Part shown: one piece after another, positions 1 to 9,148 of the stretch
How positions within the stretch are numbered: the first letter of the stretch is position 1
How the letters are laid out: every line of letters begins with the position of its first letter
Assembly (NCBI RefSeq): GCF_036924535.1
Contig: NZ_JAZHRT010000001.1
Coordinates: 5,394,001-5,458,000, forward strand
Length of the DNA stretch: 64,000 nucleotides
Reading direction: 5' to 3'
Source: Bradyrhizobium sp. AZCC 2262
GTDB taxonomy: Bacteria > Pseudomonadota > Alphaproteobacteria > Rhizobiales > Xanthobacteraceae
Notes under the pieces: generated by a model
What the model was told of the DNA's origin: nothing
Database searches by the model: none
The model's input: the letters and a program-made list of their open reading frames with translations, nothing else
Program-made: the position numbers and the translations under genes

Positions 1-1
1 G

Positions 2-709
2 CTCGCCCATCCCTTCGGCACCGACGATCTCGGACAGGATATCCTCGCCCGCATGATCTACGGCGGACGGATCTCGCTCGCGGTCGGGCTGGCCGCGATG
101 GCGGTCTCCGTCATCATCGGCACGCTGATCGGCGCGCTCGCCGGCATGTCGCGCGGCGCGCTCGGGCATGCGCTGATGTGGCTCACCGACCTCTTCCTCT
201 CGCTGCCGCAACTGCCGCTGCTGCTGCTGCTGATCTATTTGTTCCGCGACGGGCTCAAGGCCGCCTTCGGCCCCGAGGGCGGCATCTTCATTCTCATCGT
301 GCTCGTCATTGGCGGCCTGCGCTGGATGCCCGTCGCCCGCCTGGTGCGCGCGCAATTCCTCTCGCTGCGCGAAAAGGATTTTGTCGAAGCCGCCCGCGCG
401 CTCGGCGCCAGCCCGCTGCGGCAGGTGGTGCGCCACATCCTGCCCAACGCGCTCGGACCGGTGATCATTGCCGGCACCATCGACGTCGCCGCCGCCATCA
501 TCGCGGAATCGACCCTGTCCTTTCTCGGCCTCGGCTTCCCGCCCGACGTGCCGACGTGGGGACGGCTATTGTTCGACGCCAAGGACTTTCTCGACATCGC
601 CGCCCACTGGGCGCTGTTTCCGGGCGGGGCGATCTTCGTAGCCGTCGTCGCCATCAATTTCATCGGCGACGGCATGCGCGACGCGCTCGATGCAAGGCGG
701 GTGATCTGA
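2..709 (+). CDS. Dipeptide/oligopeptide ABC transporter permease (DppC/OppC type), 5' partial
   Basis: This is an inner-membrane permease subunit of a peptide-type ABC importer. The reading frame is open to the left edge and begins with the family motif HPFGTDDLGQDILAR, so the true start lies outside the window and the ATG at 53 is internal. Several hydrophobic segments follow. The loop that contacts the ATPase is visible as EAARALGAS followed by HILPN. The stop overlaps the next ATG (TGATG), so this is the last permease before the two ATPase genes. The substrate cannot be told from the permease alone; peptides are the family default. Confidence 0.9.
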   Translation, partial: LAHPFGTDDLGQDILARMIYGGRISLAVGLAAMAVSVIIGTLIGALAGMSRGALGHALMWLTDLFLSLPQLPLLLLLIYLFRDGLKAAFGPEGGIFILIVLVIGGLRWMPVARLVRAQFLSLREKDFVEAARALGASPLRQVVRHILPNALGPVIIAGTIDVAAAIIAESTLSFLGLGFPPDVPTWGRLLFDAKDFLDIAAHWALFPGGAIFVAVVAINFIGDGMRDALDARRVI

Positions 710-1697
710 TGGCGCCGCTCCTCGAGATCAAGGGCCTGAAGACTCACTTTGCCACCGACGACGGCATGCTGCAGGCGGTCGACGGCGTCGACATCGCGCT
801 CAACAAGGGCGAGACGCTCTGCGTGGTCGGGGAATCCGGCTGCGGCAAGACCGTCACGGCGATGTCGATCCTGAAGCTGATCGCGATGCCGCCGGGCCGC
901 ATCGTCGAAGGCCAGATCCTGTTCGAGGGCCGCGATCTCGTGCCGCTCACAAGCAGTGAGCTGGACCACATCAGGGCCAAGGAGATCGGCTTCATCTTCC
1001 AGGAGCCGATGACCTCGCTCAACCCGGTGCTGTCGGTCGGCGAGCAGGTCGCCGAAAGCCTGCGCCGCCACGAGGGTCTCTCGAGAAAGGACGCGCTCGC
1101 CCGCACGGTGGAGATGTTCAAGCTGGTGCAGATCCCCAATGCGGAAGGCCGTGTTCACGATTATCCGCACCAGTTCTCCGGCGGCATGCGCCAGCGCGTC
1201 ATGATTGCCATGGCGCTGGCCTGCAAGCCAAAACTCGTCATCGCCGACGAGCCGACCACCGCGCTCGACGTCACCATCCAGGCGCAAATCCTCGACCTCC
1301 TGCAGGACATGAAGGAACGCTTCGGCATGGCGGTCATGCTGATCACCCATGCGATGGGCGTGGTCGCCGAAACCGCGCAGCGCGTCGTCGTCATGTATGC
1401 CGGCAAGGTGGTGGAAGAGGCCGATGTCGACAGCCTGTTCGCAAGCCCGCGCCATCCGTACACGCAGGGCCTGATCCGTTCGATCCCGCGCATCGATCTC
1501 GACAGCGCGCACAAGACCCGGCTGGAGGCGATCGGCGGCTCGGTGCCGATCCTGATCAATCCCGCGCCCGGCTGCCGCTTCGCGCCGCGCTGCCGCTTCG
1601 CCTTCGCGCCCTGCTCCGCAAAGGAACCGGTGCTGCGCGAGGTCGCACCTGGCCACCGCATGGCCTGTCACCTCGGCGAGACGCAGGGAGCGAGCGC

Positions 1698-1701
<4 letters not shown>
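709..1701 (+). CDS. Peptide ABC transporter ATP-binding protein (DppD/OppD type)
   Basis: First of two ATPases that power the importer. The 330-residue product has Walker A GESGCGKT, signature SGGMRQRV, Walker B VIADEPT and a switch histidine in LITHAMG. The C-terminal oligopeptide-transporter domain carries the cysteine-containing stretch PGCRFAPRC, which in this family can bind an iron-sulfur cluster. The ATG at 709 shares one base with the permease stop, and the end overlaps the next start by four bases (ATGA). This tight packing indicates translational coupling in one operon. Confidence 0.92.
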
Positions 1702-2666
<965 letters not shown>

Positions 2667-2708
2667 CGGGTACTGGCTGAAACAGGCCCGCCGCTTTTTT
2701 GAATCGAG

Positions 2709-2736
2709 CCACTGTCGGGTTCCCTACAGACAGTGG
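2709..2736 (+). terminator. Inverted repeat after the peptide-transporter operon
   Basis: CCACTGTC at 2709-2716 pairs perfectly with GACAGTGG at 2729-2736 around a 12-base loop. Its place just after the last ATPase fits a transcription end, but only a short T run follows, so an intrinsic terminator is not certain. Confidence 0.4.
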
Positions 2737-2762
2737 TTGGAATCAGATTTTAACTTACGGGC

Positions 2763-2841
2763 ATGCCGGGTCGCATGGGGATCGGCGCGCCCCGGCATAG
2801 AACGACCCCAGTGGACCTCAGCCCCCGAAGCTGGGGTCGTT
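2763..2841. repeat. Two adjacent hairpins in the intergenic region
   Basis: The first hairpin pairs ATGCCGGG (2763-2770) with CCCGGCAT (2791-2798). The second pairs AACGACCCCAG (2801-2811) with CTGGGGTCGTT (2831-2841), an 11-bp perfect stem. No gene is supported between 2667 and 3050. A short phrase beginning CCGCTTTTTTGAA occurs both near 2692 and near 2851 and is followed each time by a CACTGT sequence, so the region also holds an imperfect direct repeat. Confidence 0.5.
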
Positions 2842-2985
2842 TCTTGAACGGCCGCTTTTTTGAAACAGGTCACTGTTGGCTGCGGCAGGTGGCCGGCTTT
2901 TTGTCGAAGCTTGCCAGCGGCGCTCCGGCTATCCGCCACTTCTCGTGCGGGCGGCGTCATAAAATTCAATCGTCGAAAATAATGC

Positions 2986-3032
2986 GGCCCCGCCCCGGCA
3001 GCGGTTCAACCACTTTTCGCCGGGGCGGGGCC
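2986..3032 (-). terminator. Strong intrinsic terminator of the small minus-strand gene
   Basis: A perfect 14-bp GC-rich stem (2986-2999 with 3019-3032, GGCCCCGCCCCGGC and its complement) surrounds a 19-base loop. Read on the minus strand it is followed by a T-rich stretch, and it lies 18 bases past the stop of the gene at 3051-3296. Confidence 0.75.
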
Positions 3033-3050
3033 GAGATCGGATCGTGGGCG

Positions 3051-3296
3051 TTACCTCTGGTGAACGCCGTTTTTGCGAATGAGATCAGTAAGCTGGGACA
3101 AAAGCTCCCGAAGCCGGGCATTCTCTTCGATCAGCGAATGAGCTTCGTCGGCGTGTTCGTCGCGACGAAGGGCGGGCTCGTCCCCACGAAGGGCATTCTC
3201 AAGCAGTGAAAGAGCGTCGTCGGTCGGTTCCTCAACCCAAAATGAGGGTTCTGCGCGTCGGTCTCGCTTATTAAGCTGCGGATGGTCTACTCGCAT
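3051..3296 (-). CDS. Small coiled-coil-type hypothetical protein
   Basis: An 81-residue acidic protein of unknown function. The ATG at 3296 is preceded by GGAG with seven-base spacing, and a strong terminator follows, so the gene is credible. Its C-terminal part contains LIEENARLRELLSQLTDLI, a leucine-heptad-like segment. The plus-strand protein at 4657-4968 ends with a closely similar segment, so the two belong to one small family. No catalytic motif is visible. Confidence 0.65.
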   Translation of the reverse strand: MRVDHPQLNKRDRRAEPSFWVEEPTDDALSLLENALRGDEPALRRDEHADEAHSLIEENARLRELLSQLTDLIRKNGVHQR

Positions 3297-3300
3297 GATG

Positions 3301-3574
3301 ATACTCCAATTTTAAAAATGCGGAACGAGCCCCCAGTCGTCGCTTTGTCGCGCGCGGAGAATGAGGTGAGTCGGCAGGCAATTTTGCGACTAAAATTGGA
3401 AGCGCGCGGACGCGACCCCGGCGCTAAAGCGGCGTGATTGCGGCGAATTTCGCAGCGCGCGCGGCGTGGCGCCGCAGCCTGCGCGTGCGAAGTGTGGCGT
3501 CTTCGAGCGGAGCATGTCCTCAGGACTGGACCGGCTCGCGTCAGTAAAACGCGTTAAAACAACAATCTAAGACG
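3301..3574. other. Intergenic stretch, no gene seen
   Basis: No reading frame with a plausible ribosome-binding site or recognizable motif is seen here. The sequence is GC-rich in its middle and contains no convincing tRNA or riboswitch. It carries the upstream region of the minus-strand gene at 3051-3296. Confidence 0.5.
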
Positions 3575-3595
3575 GGTTCTGATTCAATCAGAGCC
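3575..3595. repeat. Near-perfect 21-base palindrome
   Basis: GGTTCTGATT (3575-3584) and AATCAGAGCC (3586-3595) are inverted around a single base, with one G-T pair near the outer end. On the minus strand it lies just past the microprotein gene at 3607-3699 and is followed by a T-rich stretch, so it may be that gene's terminator or a dispersed palindromic element. Confidence 0.5.
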
Positions 3596-3606
3596 GAAAA
3601 GTTCTC

Positions 3607-3699
3607 TCAAAGAAACGTGGCCAATTGATAAAGCGCATAAAGAACTTCCAGCCCCATGAGAACGAGCGCTGCGATCATCAGATAAAAACCAAAATGCAT
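3607..3699 (-). CDS. Possible 30-residue single-span membrane microprotein
   Basis: The frame encodes a short peptide beginning MHFGFYLMIAALVLMG and ending LYQLATFL, which is almost entirely one transmembrane helix. No clear Shine-Dalgarno sequence precedes the ATG at 3699, and the frame stays open 12 more codons upstream without another standard start. It lies close to a second tiny membrane protein on the same strand. Coding is plausible from the hydrophobic pattern but unproven. Confidence 0.4.
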   Translation of the reverse strand: MHFGFYLMIAALVLMGLEVLYALYQLATFL

Positions 3700-3909
3700 G
3701 CCGGACTTGAAACCAATGCCTCTCGCGGCCTGTGCCTAATTTGCGCCAGGCCGTAAACCAAACTCGAAACGCGTCGGAAGGGACAAGCCTCCGGCGAACC
3801 ATGCGTCGGCAACTAGAAATGAAAAGGCCTCCGCCGCCGCGGAAGTGACGCCTTTGTCGTGAACCTCTTCTAGACCGGAGGTCTCTAGTTCGACGCCAGC
3901 TCGCCCTGC

Positions 3910-4008
3910 TCATACACCGTGGAAAATCTTGATTCCCCACAACACGATGACGATGGCCAGTACCAGCGTAGCCGCCGTCAGTACACTTTCTAAGGAAGCG
4001 ACTCTCAT
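3910..4008 (-). CDS. 32-residue single-span membrane microprotein
   Basis: ATG at 4008 is preceded by GGAGAGTGAGT, a good ribosome-binding site. The product MRVASLESVLTAATLVLAI continues into a hydrophobic helix and ends KIFHGV. It is predicted to be a small inner-membrane protein of unknown role. About 25 bases upstream a sequence of the form GGAAT-N17-CGTT resembles, with one mismatch, an EcfG stress promoter. Confidence 0.55.
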   Translation of the reverse strand: MRVASLESVLTAATLVLAIVIVLWGIKIFHGV

Positions 4009-4226
4009 ACTCACTCTCCGCTTCCCAGCCCCGCTAACGGTCTAGGTGATTCGTTGATTCCCCTGCAATCGCATGATCACAATGCTTTGAACGTTACCCC
4101 GTGGTTGTGTTTTACAGGTCACACATCTGGGTATAGCGGCGCATTTTCTGCGCCGCTTCGGCATCGCCAAGCGCCAGCTAAAGCGGAAATGCCCGCTTCT
4201 CTCGGCGATTTTCGATGGAAGGCGAT

Positions 4227-4427
4227 TTACTCGGGCTGGCTTGCCGGAGCGTAGGAGCCGGCCGGGACCGGTGCGCTTCGCCGCCGTTCGGCGTGAGCCG
4301 CCAGGCGGTCGTATTCCTCCGCAACCTTGAGCAGGCGCCCTTGGTCCTTAACGGCATTCGCGGCTAACGCCCGCGTCAGTTCTGCGCGCTTGCGCCAGTG
4401 ATCCGCACTGGTCAGGAAATCCGTCAT
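4227..4427 (-). CDS. Small hypothetical protein, WRKRAELTRALA family
   Basis: A 66-residue basic helical protein with HWRKRAELTRALAANA near the N-terminus and KVAEEYDRLAAHAERR in the middle. Short proteins of this pattern are abundant in Bradyrhizobium (from memory) and have no assigned function. Related patterns occur in this window at 43546-43743, 53175-53354 and 57314-57508. It is flanked by other orphan small genes. Confidence 0.6.
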   Translation of the reverse strand: MTDFLTSADHWRKRAELTRALAANAVKDQGRLLKVAEEYDRLAAHAERRRSAPVPAGSYAPASQPE

Positions 4428-4656
4428 CGGTACGCCTCAAAATAAGATGGCTTGCTCCCCAGCCGCGTAAACATCAGAAAGGACTGCGATACGTCAAAAA
4501 TTTGGCCTAATCCGATCTGCCGTGTGACGCTAGGGACGTGTGACCTTTTCGCCGAGCCTCATCGTCGTTCTCTTTCCGACGCAAATTCGCCCTCGACTCA
4601 ATGGAAAGCTCATCGGCGAACCGACGATCGGGCCACCCTGTGAACAGGAATGTGTC

Positions 4657-4968
4657 ATGAGTATCGAACATCCGCCGCACGACGGACAGGCCCGCCGCGA
4701 TGCATTTCGAATTGTCGAACAGGCCGACAACGTCGTGCCGCTGCGCGACGACAATAGCGTGCGTCAGGTAAATGATGCACTGCATCAGAGCGACGAACTT
4801 CTCATCGCCCTGTCGCCGCTGCTCGACGAAGTCGATGGACTCCGGGCAGACGAGATGCCTCAGGAAACCGACAACATTTCAGTGCTGCTCGAAGAGAACG
4901 CCCGGCTGCGAAAGCTTGCGGTCAAGCTGTCAAATCTGCTTGGCGATCTTCCCGAGCAGGGCAGTTGA
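4657..4968 (+). CDS. Small acidic hypothetical protein with C-terminal coiled coil
   Basis: 103 residues. The start at 4657 is chosen because AGGAA precedes it at suitable spacing; an upstream start at 4540 in the same frame lacks support. The C-terminal segment VLLEENARLRKLAVKLSNLL closely matches that of the protein encoded at 3051-3296. Function is unknown; the heptad pattern suggests self-association or partner binding. Confidence 0.6.
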   Translation: MSIEHPPHDGQARRDAFRIVEQADNVVPLRDDNSVRQVNDALHQSDELLIALSPLLDEVDGLRADEMPQETDNISVLLEENARLRKLAVKLSNLLGDLPEQGS

Positions 4969-5611
4969 GGCACGGCGCGGCCAAAATCAAAGGCAAGCGC
5001 CTCGCCGCAGCCGGCATGTCCGGCTGCATTATATGCAGCTGCTTGGCGTTACCCTACCCGGGACGGGGATTTTCAGTCTGCCGAGATGGATCGCCGGCCA
5101 CGGCAGCCCCGCCAGCTCGCAGGCGAGAACGGCAGCTCCGAGCATTGGGAAGCGAGATTTGACGCCGCGGAACTGCCCGGCGAACGGCTCTTCAATGCCG
5201 GCGCCGATTCATTCCGGCCCGGCGTGGCGCGTGATGATGCTGCGGACGCCGGCCGTGCGGCCGACGATGTTACCTTCAAGCCGAATTGTCTGGGCATCCA
5301 AGCCTCCATCCATGAACACCCTGCTGATGCCGGGTGTGTGGTCCCCATGTGCAACCTAAGACAAATCTGCGGCGCAATCATTAAGCTTCGGTTGTTGCCC
5401 ACAACGTACAGCGGAAGCTTGCGCTTGATTTCCTGATTTGAAAACGGGAACGGTTAGCTCACCGTATTTGTACGTGCCCTTTGCGCCGTGCGGGTATTTC
5501 GCTGAAGCCGATCAACCGTTCGACGGTAAAGTGGACGGAAGAGGACAGGAGCCAAGCCGAACTACTGGCGTTCCCAACCAAACATGCAGGAAGAAACTCG
5601 GGTGGAAATCA
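4969..5611. other. Intergenic stretch with possible gene remnant, no intact gene called
   Basis: Open frames here overlap on both strands and none has a convincing start. One minus-strand frame (roughly 5340 back to 5060) reads like protein, with phrases such as RVFMDGGLDAQTIRLEGN and GAAVLACELAGLPWPAI, but contains an internal stop. It may be a decayed gene; I do not recognize the family. Confidence 0.35.
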
Positions 5612-6700
5612 ATGGCACTCATCAAATCGATCGAGACCGGACTCTATCGGATCCCGCTGACGGTTACCCTCTCCGACAGCACACACGGCGAAATCGCAGC
5701 CTTCGAATTGGTGACATGCCGGGTTCGCGATTCGGATGGGTCTGAAGGCACGGGCTATACCTACACCGTCGGCCGTAATGGCGGCGCGATTGCAGACATT
5801 CTCAGGCGGGAGATCCCCGAACTGGTTGAGGGCCGGCAAGCCGACGACACCGAAGCCATCTGGCATCACGTCTGGTGGGGCCTGCATTATGGCGGGCGCG
5901 GCGGACCGCCCGTGCTTGCGCTCTCGGCGCTCGATATCGCCCTGTGGGACCTGAAGGCGCGCCGCGCCGGTCTGCCGCTGTTCCGTCTGCTCGGTGGCTT
6001 CGACGCCCGCGTGCCCTGTTACGCCGGCGGCATCGACCTCGATCTTTCCGTCGAAGCGCTTCTCAAGCAAACCGACGATAATCTTGCCAAGGGCTTTCGC
6101 GCCATCAAGATGAAGGTCGGCCGCCCGGATCTCGCCTCCGACGTCGCGCGCGTGCAGGCGATGCGCAAACATCTTGGCAGCGGCTTTCCCCTGATGGCGG
6201 ATGCCAACATGAAATGGACGGTCGAGGAAGCTATCCGCGCCGCCCGCGCCTTGCAGCCCTGCGACCTCACCTGGCTCGAGGAGCCGATCATTCCCGATGA
6301 CGTTGCCGGTCATGCCCGCATCATGGCGGCCGGCGGCGTGCCGATCGCGGCCGGCGAGAACCTGCGCTCGCTCTGGGAGTTCAAGAACTATATCGCGGCT
6401 GGCGCGGTGTCCTATCCCGAGCCCGACGTCACCAATTGCGGCGGCGTCACGGCCTTCATGAAGATCGCGCGGCTCGCAGAAGCATTCAATCTGCCGGTCA
6501 CCAGCCACGGCGCACACGACGTCACGGTCCACCTTCTCGCGGCCTGTCCAAATCGTTCCTATCTCGAGGCGCACGGATTCGGACTCGATCGATATATCGA
6601 GCATCCGCTCGTCCTCGAGCAAGGCATGGCGCTCGCGCCAATGCGGCCCGGTCATGGCATCACCTTCGACTGGAAGGGATTGGCGCAGCTCGCGCGATAG
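5612..6700 (+). CDS. Mandelate racemase/muconate lactonizing enzyme family protein
   Basis: Enolase-superfamily enzyme, 362 residues, expected to abstract a proton alpha to a carboxylate on a Mg-bound substrate. Visible features are the K-x-K pair at 166/168 (AIKMKVG), Mg ligands Asp197 (MADAN), Glu223/224 (LEEP) and Glu249 (AGEN), and an Asp272/His299 dyad (PDVTN, TSHG). This arrangement is that of the mandelate-racemase subgroup of sugar-acid dehydratases and racemases. The start at 5612 is preferred to an upstream in-frame start because homology begins there. It is monocistronic; the substrate cannot be assigned. Confidence 0.85.
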   Translation: MALIKSIETGLYRIPLTVTLSDSTHGEIAAFELVTCRVRDSDGSEGTGYTYTVGRNGGAIADILRREIPELVEGRQADDTEAIWHHVWWGLHYGGRGGPPVLALSALDIALWDLKARRAGLPLFRLLGGFDARVPCYAGGIDLDLSVEALLKQTDDNLAKGFRAIKMKVGRPDLASDVARVQAMRKHLGSGFPLMADANMKWTVEEAIRAARALQPCDLTWLEEPIIPDDVAGHARIMAAGGVPIAAGENLRSLWEFKNYIAAGAVSYPEPDVTNCGGVTAFMKIARLAEAFNLPVTSHGAHDVTVHLLAACPNRSYLEAHGFGLDRYIEHPLVLEQGMALAPMRPGHGITFDWKGLAQLAR

Positions 6701-6938
6701 TCGGAACGGCTTCGCCACCGCAGATCATTCCTCACCGCAGGATTGCCACCGCGTGGATTACAAAGGCCCGACAACTCCAGGGCGTCACGTTCACAAATTT
6801 CATGTCGCATGGCCGCAACACCGGCACGGTTCCTGCTCCGGAACAGCAATTATGACTCCAGTATCTACGCTGCGTAGATCAGTATCCCCTCATAGCACGG
6901 CGGATCGAAACGTTTTTATTACCGACTTATTGGGCCTC

Positions 6939-6973
6939 AAAGGTCGCAGTGCGAAAATGCCTGCGACCTTTTT
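6939..6973 (+). terminator. Intrinsic terminator
   Basis: AAAGGTCGCAG (6939-6949) pairs with CTGCGACCTTT (6961-6971), followed by further T residues. It lies about 240 bases past the enolase-family gene and 33 bases before the next small gene, so it separates the two transcripts. Confidence 0.8.
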
Positions 6974-7005
6974 CCCTCGATTTCAGAGGAAGAATAGGAA
7001 TTCAA

Positions 7006-7191
7006 ATGCCCCATTCCATTTTTGCCCGCGATGGCGCGAGCCGCATCGTTCTGAAGCGGGAAAGTCGCGAGGCTGCCGAAAAGAAAGCACGCGAGCTGAC
7101 TGATCTGGGTTGGTTCGACGTTCGGATTGAAGACGAAGTGCGAATTGAAGAAAGCGGAGCTCTCAGGGGAGCAGCTTCGCGAGCCGGATGA
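7006..7191 (+). CDS. Small hypothetical protein, KKAREL-type family
   Basis: 61 residues. The start at 7006 follows AGGAATTCAA. The core AAEKKARELTDLGWFDVRI closely matches AALKKAREMSQTGCYDIRI in the minus-strand protein at 45562-45795, so this is a real family rather than a chance frame. The pattern of a short strand, an alpha helix and a second strand suggests a compact alpha/beta fold. No function is known to me. Confidence 0.6.
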   Translation: MPHSIFARDGASRIVLKRESREAAEKKARELTDLGWFDVRIEDEVRIEESGALRGAASRAG

Positions 7192-7230
7192 AAGCGGCGG
7201 AGCTCTATATTCTCAATCCGCGGCTACGCG

Positions 7231-7494
7231 TCACTTCGCCCCGGCCTTCTCCAGAATCGCAACCATCTCGCGATAGAGGCGGCTTCGCGCGAGCTTGAGC
7301 GGCGTCGATCCGCTGCCATCGGGAATATTGACGTCGGCGCCAGCGTCGACCAAAAGCGCGCAAGGTCTCGGTGTGGTTCTTGCCGCCATCGCCGAGCACG
7401 ATCGATTCGATCAGCGCGGTCCATTGCAGACGACCTGCGCCGACGCCGGCAGAACGGCCAGCAGCGCGACAAGAAGAGCGGCGAGGAAATGCAT
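7231..7494 (-). pseudogene. Ankyrin-repeat secreted protein, internally deleted and frameshifted
   Basis: The ATG at 7494 has GGAG upstream and starts a clear signal peptide, MHFLAALLVALLAVLPASA. Within a few codons the frame runs into unrelated sequence, while another frame encodes the ankyrin text WTALIESIVLGDGG. A further one-base loss then separates this from VDAGADVNIPDGSGSTPL and KLARSRLYREMVAILEKAG at the C-terminus. Hence the signal peptide is joined to the last one or two repeats of a periplasmic ankyrin protein, with the middle missing. It lies just downstream of cobF on the same strand. Confidence 0.7.
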
Positions 7495-7572
7495 CAAGAA
7501 GCTCCGGCCACAGGCCATCAGAAAACATAGCAGCGGTGGCACGGCGCACAAACCGCCTCGGCGTCAGCCGTG

Positions 7573-8322
7573 TCACGATCTGCGTTTGAGGACGTAGCTG
7601 TCCATGATCCAGCCATGCCGTTCGCGCGCCTCCTGCCGCGCAGCGACGATGCGAGGACCCACCGCGGCGAGCTCACCGGACATGATGATTTGATCGGGCA
7701 TACCGAGATAGGCGCCCCACCAGATATGTAGTCCTTCGGGGGTCAACGACTGGAAAGCCGCGCCGCCGTCGAGCATTACCACCACGGTATTCGTGCCGGC
7801 CGGCCAGCCACCTTCGCGCAACTGCCGGCCTGTCGTGACCAGGAAGGGCTCGCCGATGTCGTTCAGCGGCAGCGCATGCGCCGCGCACAGCGCCTGGATC
7901 GATGTGATGCCCGGAAAGACCTCGATCGCCGGCAACGGATCAAGCCGTCGTGCGATCCGCAGGCTGGAATCGTAGAGCGACGGGTCGCCCCAGATCAGCA
8001 GCGCAACGCGCCCGGTGCTTCCAAGATGGCCTGCGATCGCTTGCGACCAGGTCGCGGCGACAGCATCGTGCCAGTCGTCTACACCTTTGCGGTAATCAGC
8101 CTCGCCGGCGTCGCGGGCCGGCAGATCGAACTCTGCGATGCGCGTCTTGTCGTTGGTGAGCACGTCGGCGCAGATCGTCCGCCGCAATTCCGCGAGATCG
8201 GATTTCGCGGTACCCTTGCGCGGGATAAGGACGAGATCGGCGCCGTTGACCGCGCGGATCGCGGCAAGCGTGAGCTGCGCGGGATCGCCGCAGCCGATGC
8301 CTATCAGGGAGAGCGTCAGCAT
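7573..8322 (-). CDS. cobF: Precorrin-6A synthase (deacetylating) CobF
   Basis: S-adenosylmethionine-dependent methyltransferase that methylates C-1 of precorrin-5 and releases the acetyl group in the aerobic cobalamin pathway. The 249-residue product has the tetrapyrrole methylase glycine-rich start LSLIGIGCGDP, plus LLIWGDPSLYDS and EVFPGITSIQALCA. The start at 8322 is chosen at MLTLSL because the family begins there; upstream codons to 8361 add a non-homologous tail. It is the last gene of the riboswitch-controlled minus-strand operon. CobF is diagnostic for the oxygen-dependent route. Confidence 0.92.
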   Translation of the reverse strand: MLTLSLIGIGCGDPAQLTLAAIRAVNGADLVLIPRKGTAKSDLAELRRTICADVLTNDKTRIAEFDLPARDAGEADYRKGVDDWHDAVAATWSQAIAGHLGSTGRVALLIWGDPSLYDSSLRIARRLDPLPAIEVFPGITSIQALCAAHALPLNDIGEPFLVTTGRQLREGGWPAGTNTVVVMLDGGAAFQSLTPEGLHIWWGAYLGMPDQIIMSGELAAVGPRIVAARQEARERHGWIMDSYVLKRRS

Positions 8323-8368
8323 GTCTTCAGCGAAGGGCGGCCGCAAACGACCGCCCCTCATGTTGTCG

Positions 8369-9046
8369 CTATGCTGCGTTGTGCAGGCGCGGGGTAACCA
8401 AGCCTTCGGCCGTGACGCCGCGCAATGACTTTGCCAGCGCGAGTACGGCGAGATCAGCCAGCGGCTCGATCACGATGACCAGCGCGTAAGACCCCGCAAA
8501 GGTCGCAATGTTGGCGAGGTTGGTGGCGCCGAAGCCCGCACCATAGATCGCCCAGAACGCAACCCACGCCACGATGCCGGACTGATAGGCGGTGGAAAGC
8601 GCCAGCGCCTGGCGATACTTCAAGTCAACATAGGCGGTGTTGTGGGGAATGACGCGCTGGGCCAGCGCCTGGATCGCGAACAGCGGCACCAGCAGCGTCG
8701 TCACGTTCATGCCGTATTGCGGCAGGTCGGTCGGCACGAAGAACAGACCTTGCAGCAGAAGACCGAACGCCAGTCCCAACGCGGCAGGTGCGGCACCGAA
8801 CAGCAGGAATAGTGTGGAACCGAGGATGAAGTGCACCTCGGAGACGCCGACCCGGAAGTGCGGCAGGATCTCGAAAAACCAGAACACCAGCGCTGTGGTC
8901 GCAACCGTACGCACGACAAATGAAGCGACGCCCTGCTCACGCACGGCATCGGCCGCAAGCTTGAGCGCAACGCCGCCCGCCGCAATTCCCGTCGCATAGC
9001 TCAGCACGAGTTTTGCGCCCGTCACGATTTCCGGTTCGATATGCAT
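8369..9046 (-). CDS. cbiM: CbiM-type cobalt transport membrane protein
   Basis: Substrate-specific membrane component of an energy-coupling-factor cobalt importer, 225 residues. It begins MHIEPEIVTGAKLVLSYATG; in CbiM the N-terminal Met-His segment inserts to ligate the metal. Six or so hydrophobic segments follow. It lies between cobA and cobF, consistent with cobalt supply for corrin synthesis. No CbiN, CbiQ or CbiO gene is beside it, so the partners must lie elsewhere or it works alone. Confidence 0.82.
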   Translation of the reverse strand: MHIEPEIVTGAKLVLSYATGIAAGGVALKLAADAVREQGVASFVVRTVATTALVFWFFEILPHFRVGVSEVHFILGSTLFLLFGAAPAALGLAFGLLLQGLFFVPTDLPQYGMNVTTLLVPLFAIQALAQRVIPHNTAYVDLKYRQALALSTAYQSGIVAWVAFWAIYGAGFGATNLANIATFAGSYALVIVIEPLADLAVLALAKSLRGVTAEGLVTPRLHNAA

Positions 9047-9148
9047 GGCCTTACGTCCTTCCTGCCGTCACATCCGACGGCGTTGGTGTCAAAAATTGCC
9101 CCTTCTGCAGAGTACGCGTCAAGGGGCGAGCGAGACTCGGCGGCGGCG

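Noticed and set aside
235..1671. 478-residue minus-strand open frame across the transporter genes
   Set aside because: It is antisense to DppC/DppD-type genes with clear motifs, and long antisense frames are expected at this GC content. It has no family text or start signal.
3584..3940. 118-residue minus-strand frame
   Set aside because: Composition is low-complexity Arg/Ser-rich, and it overlaps two better-supported microprotein frames.
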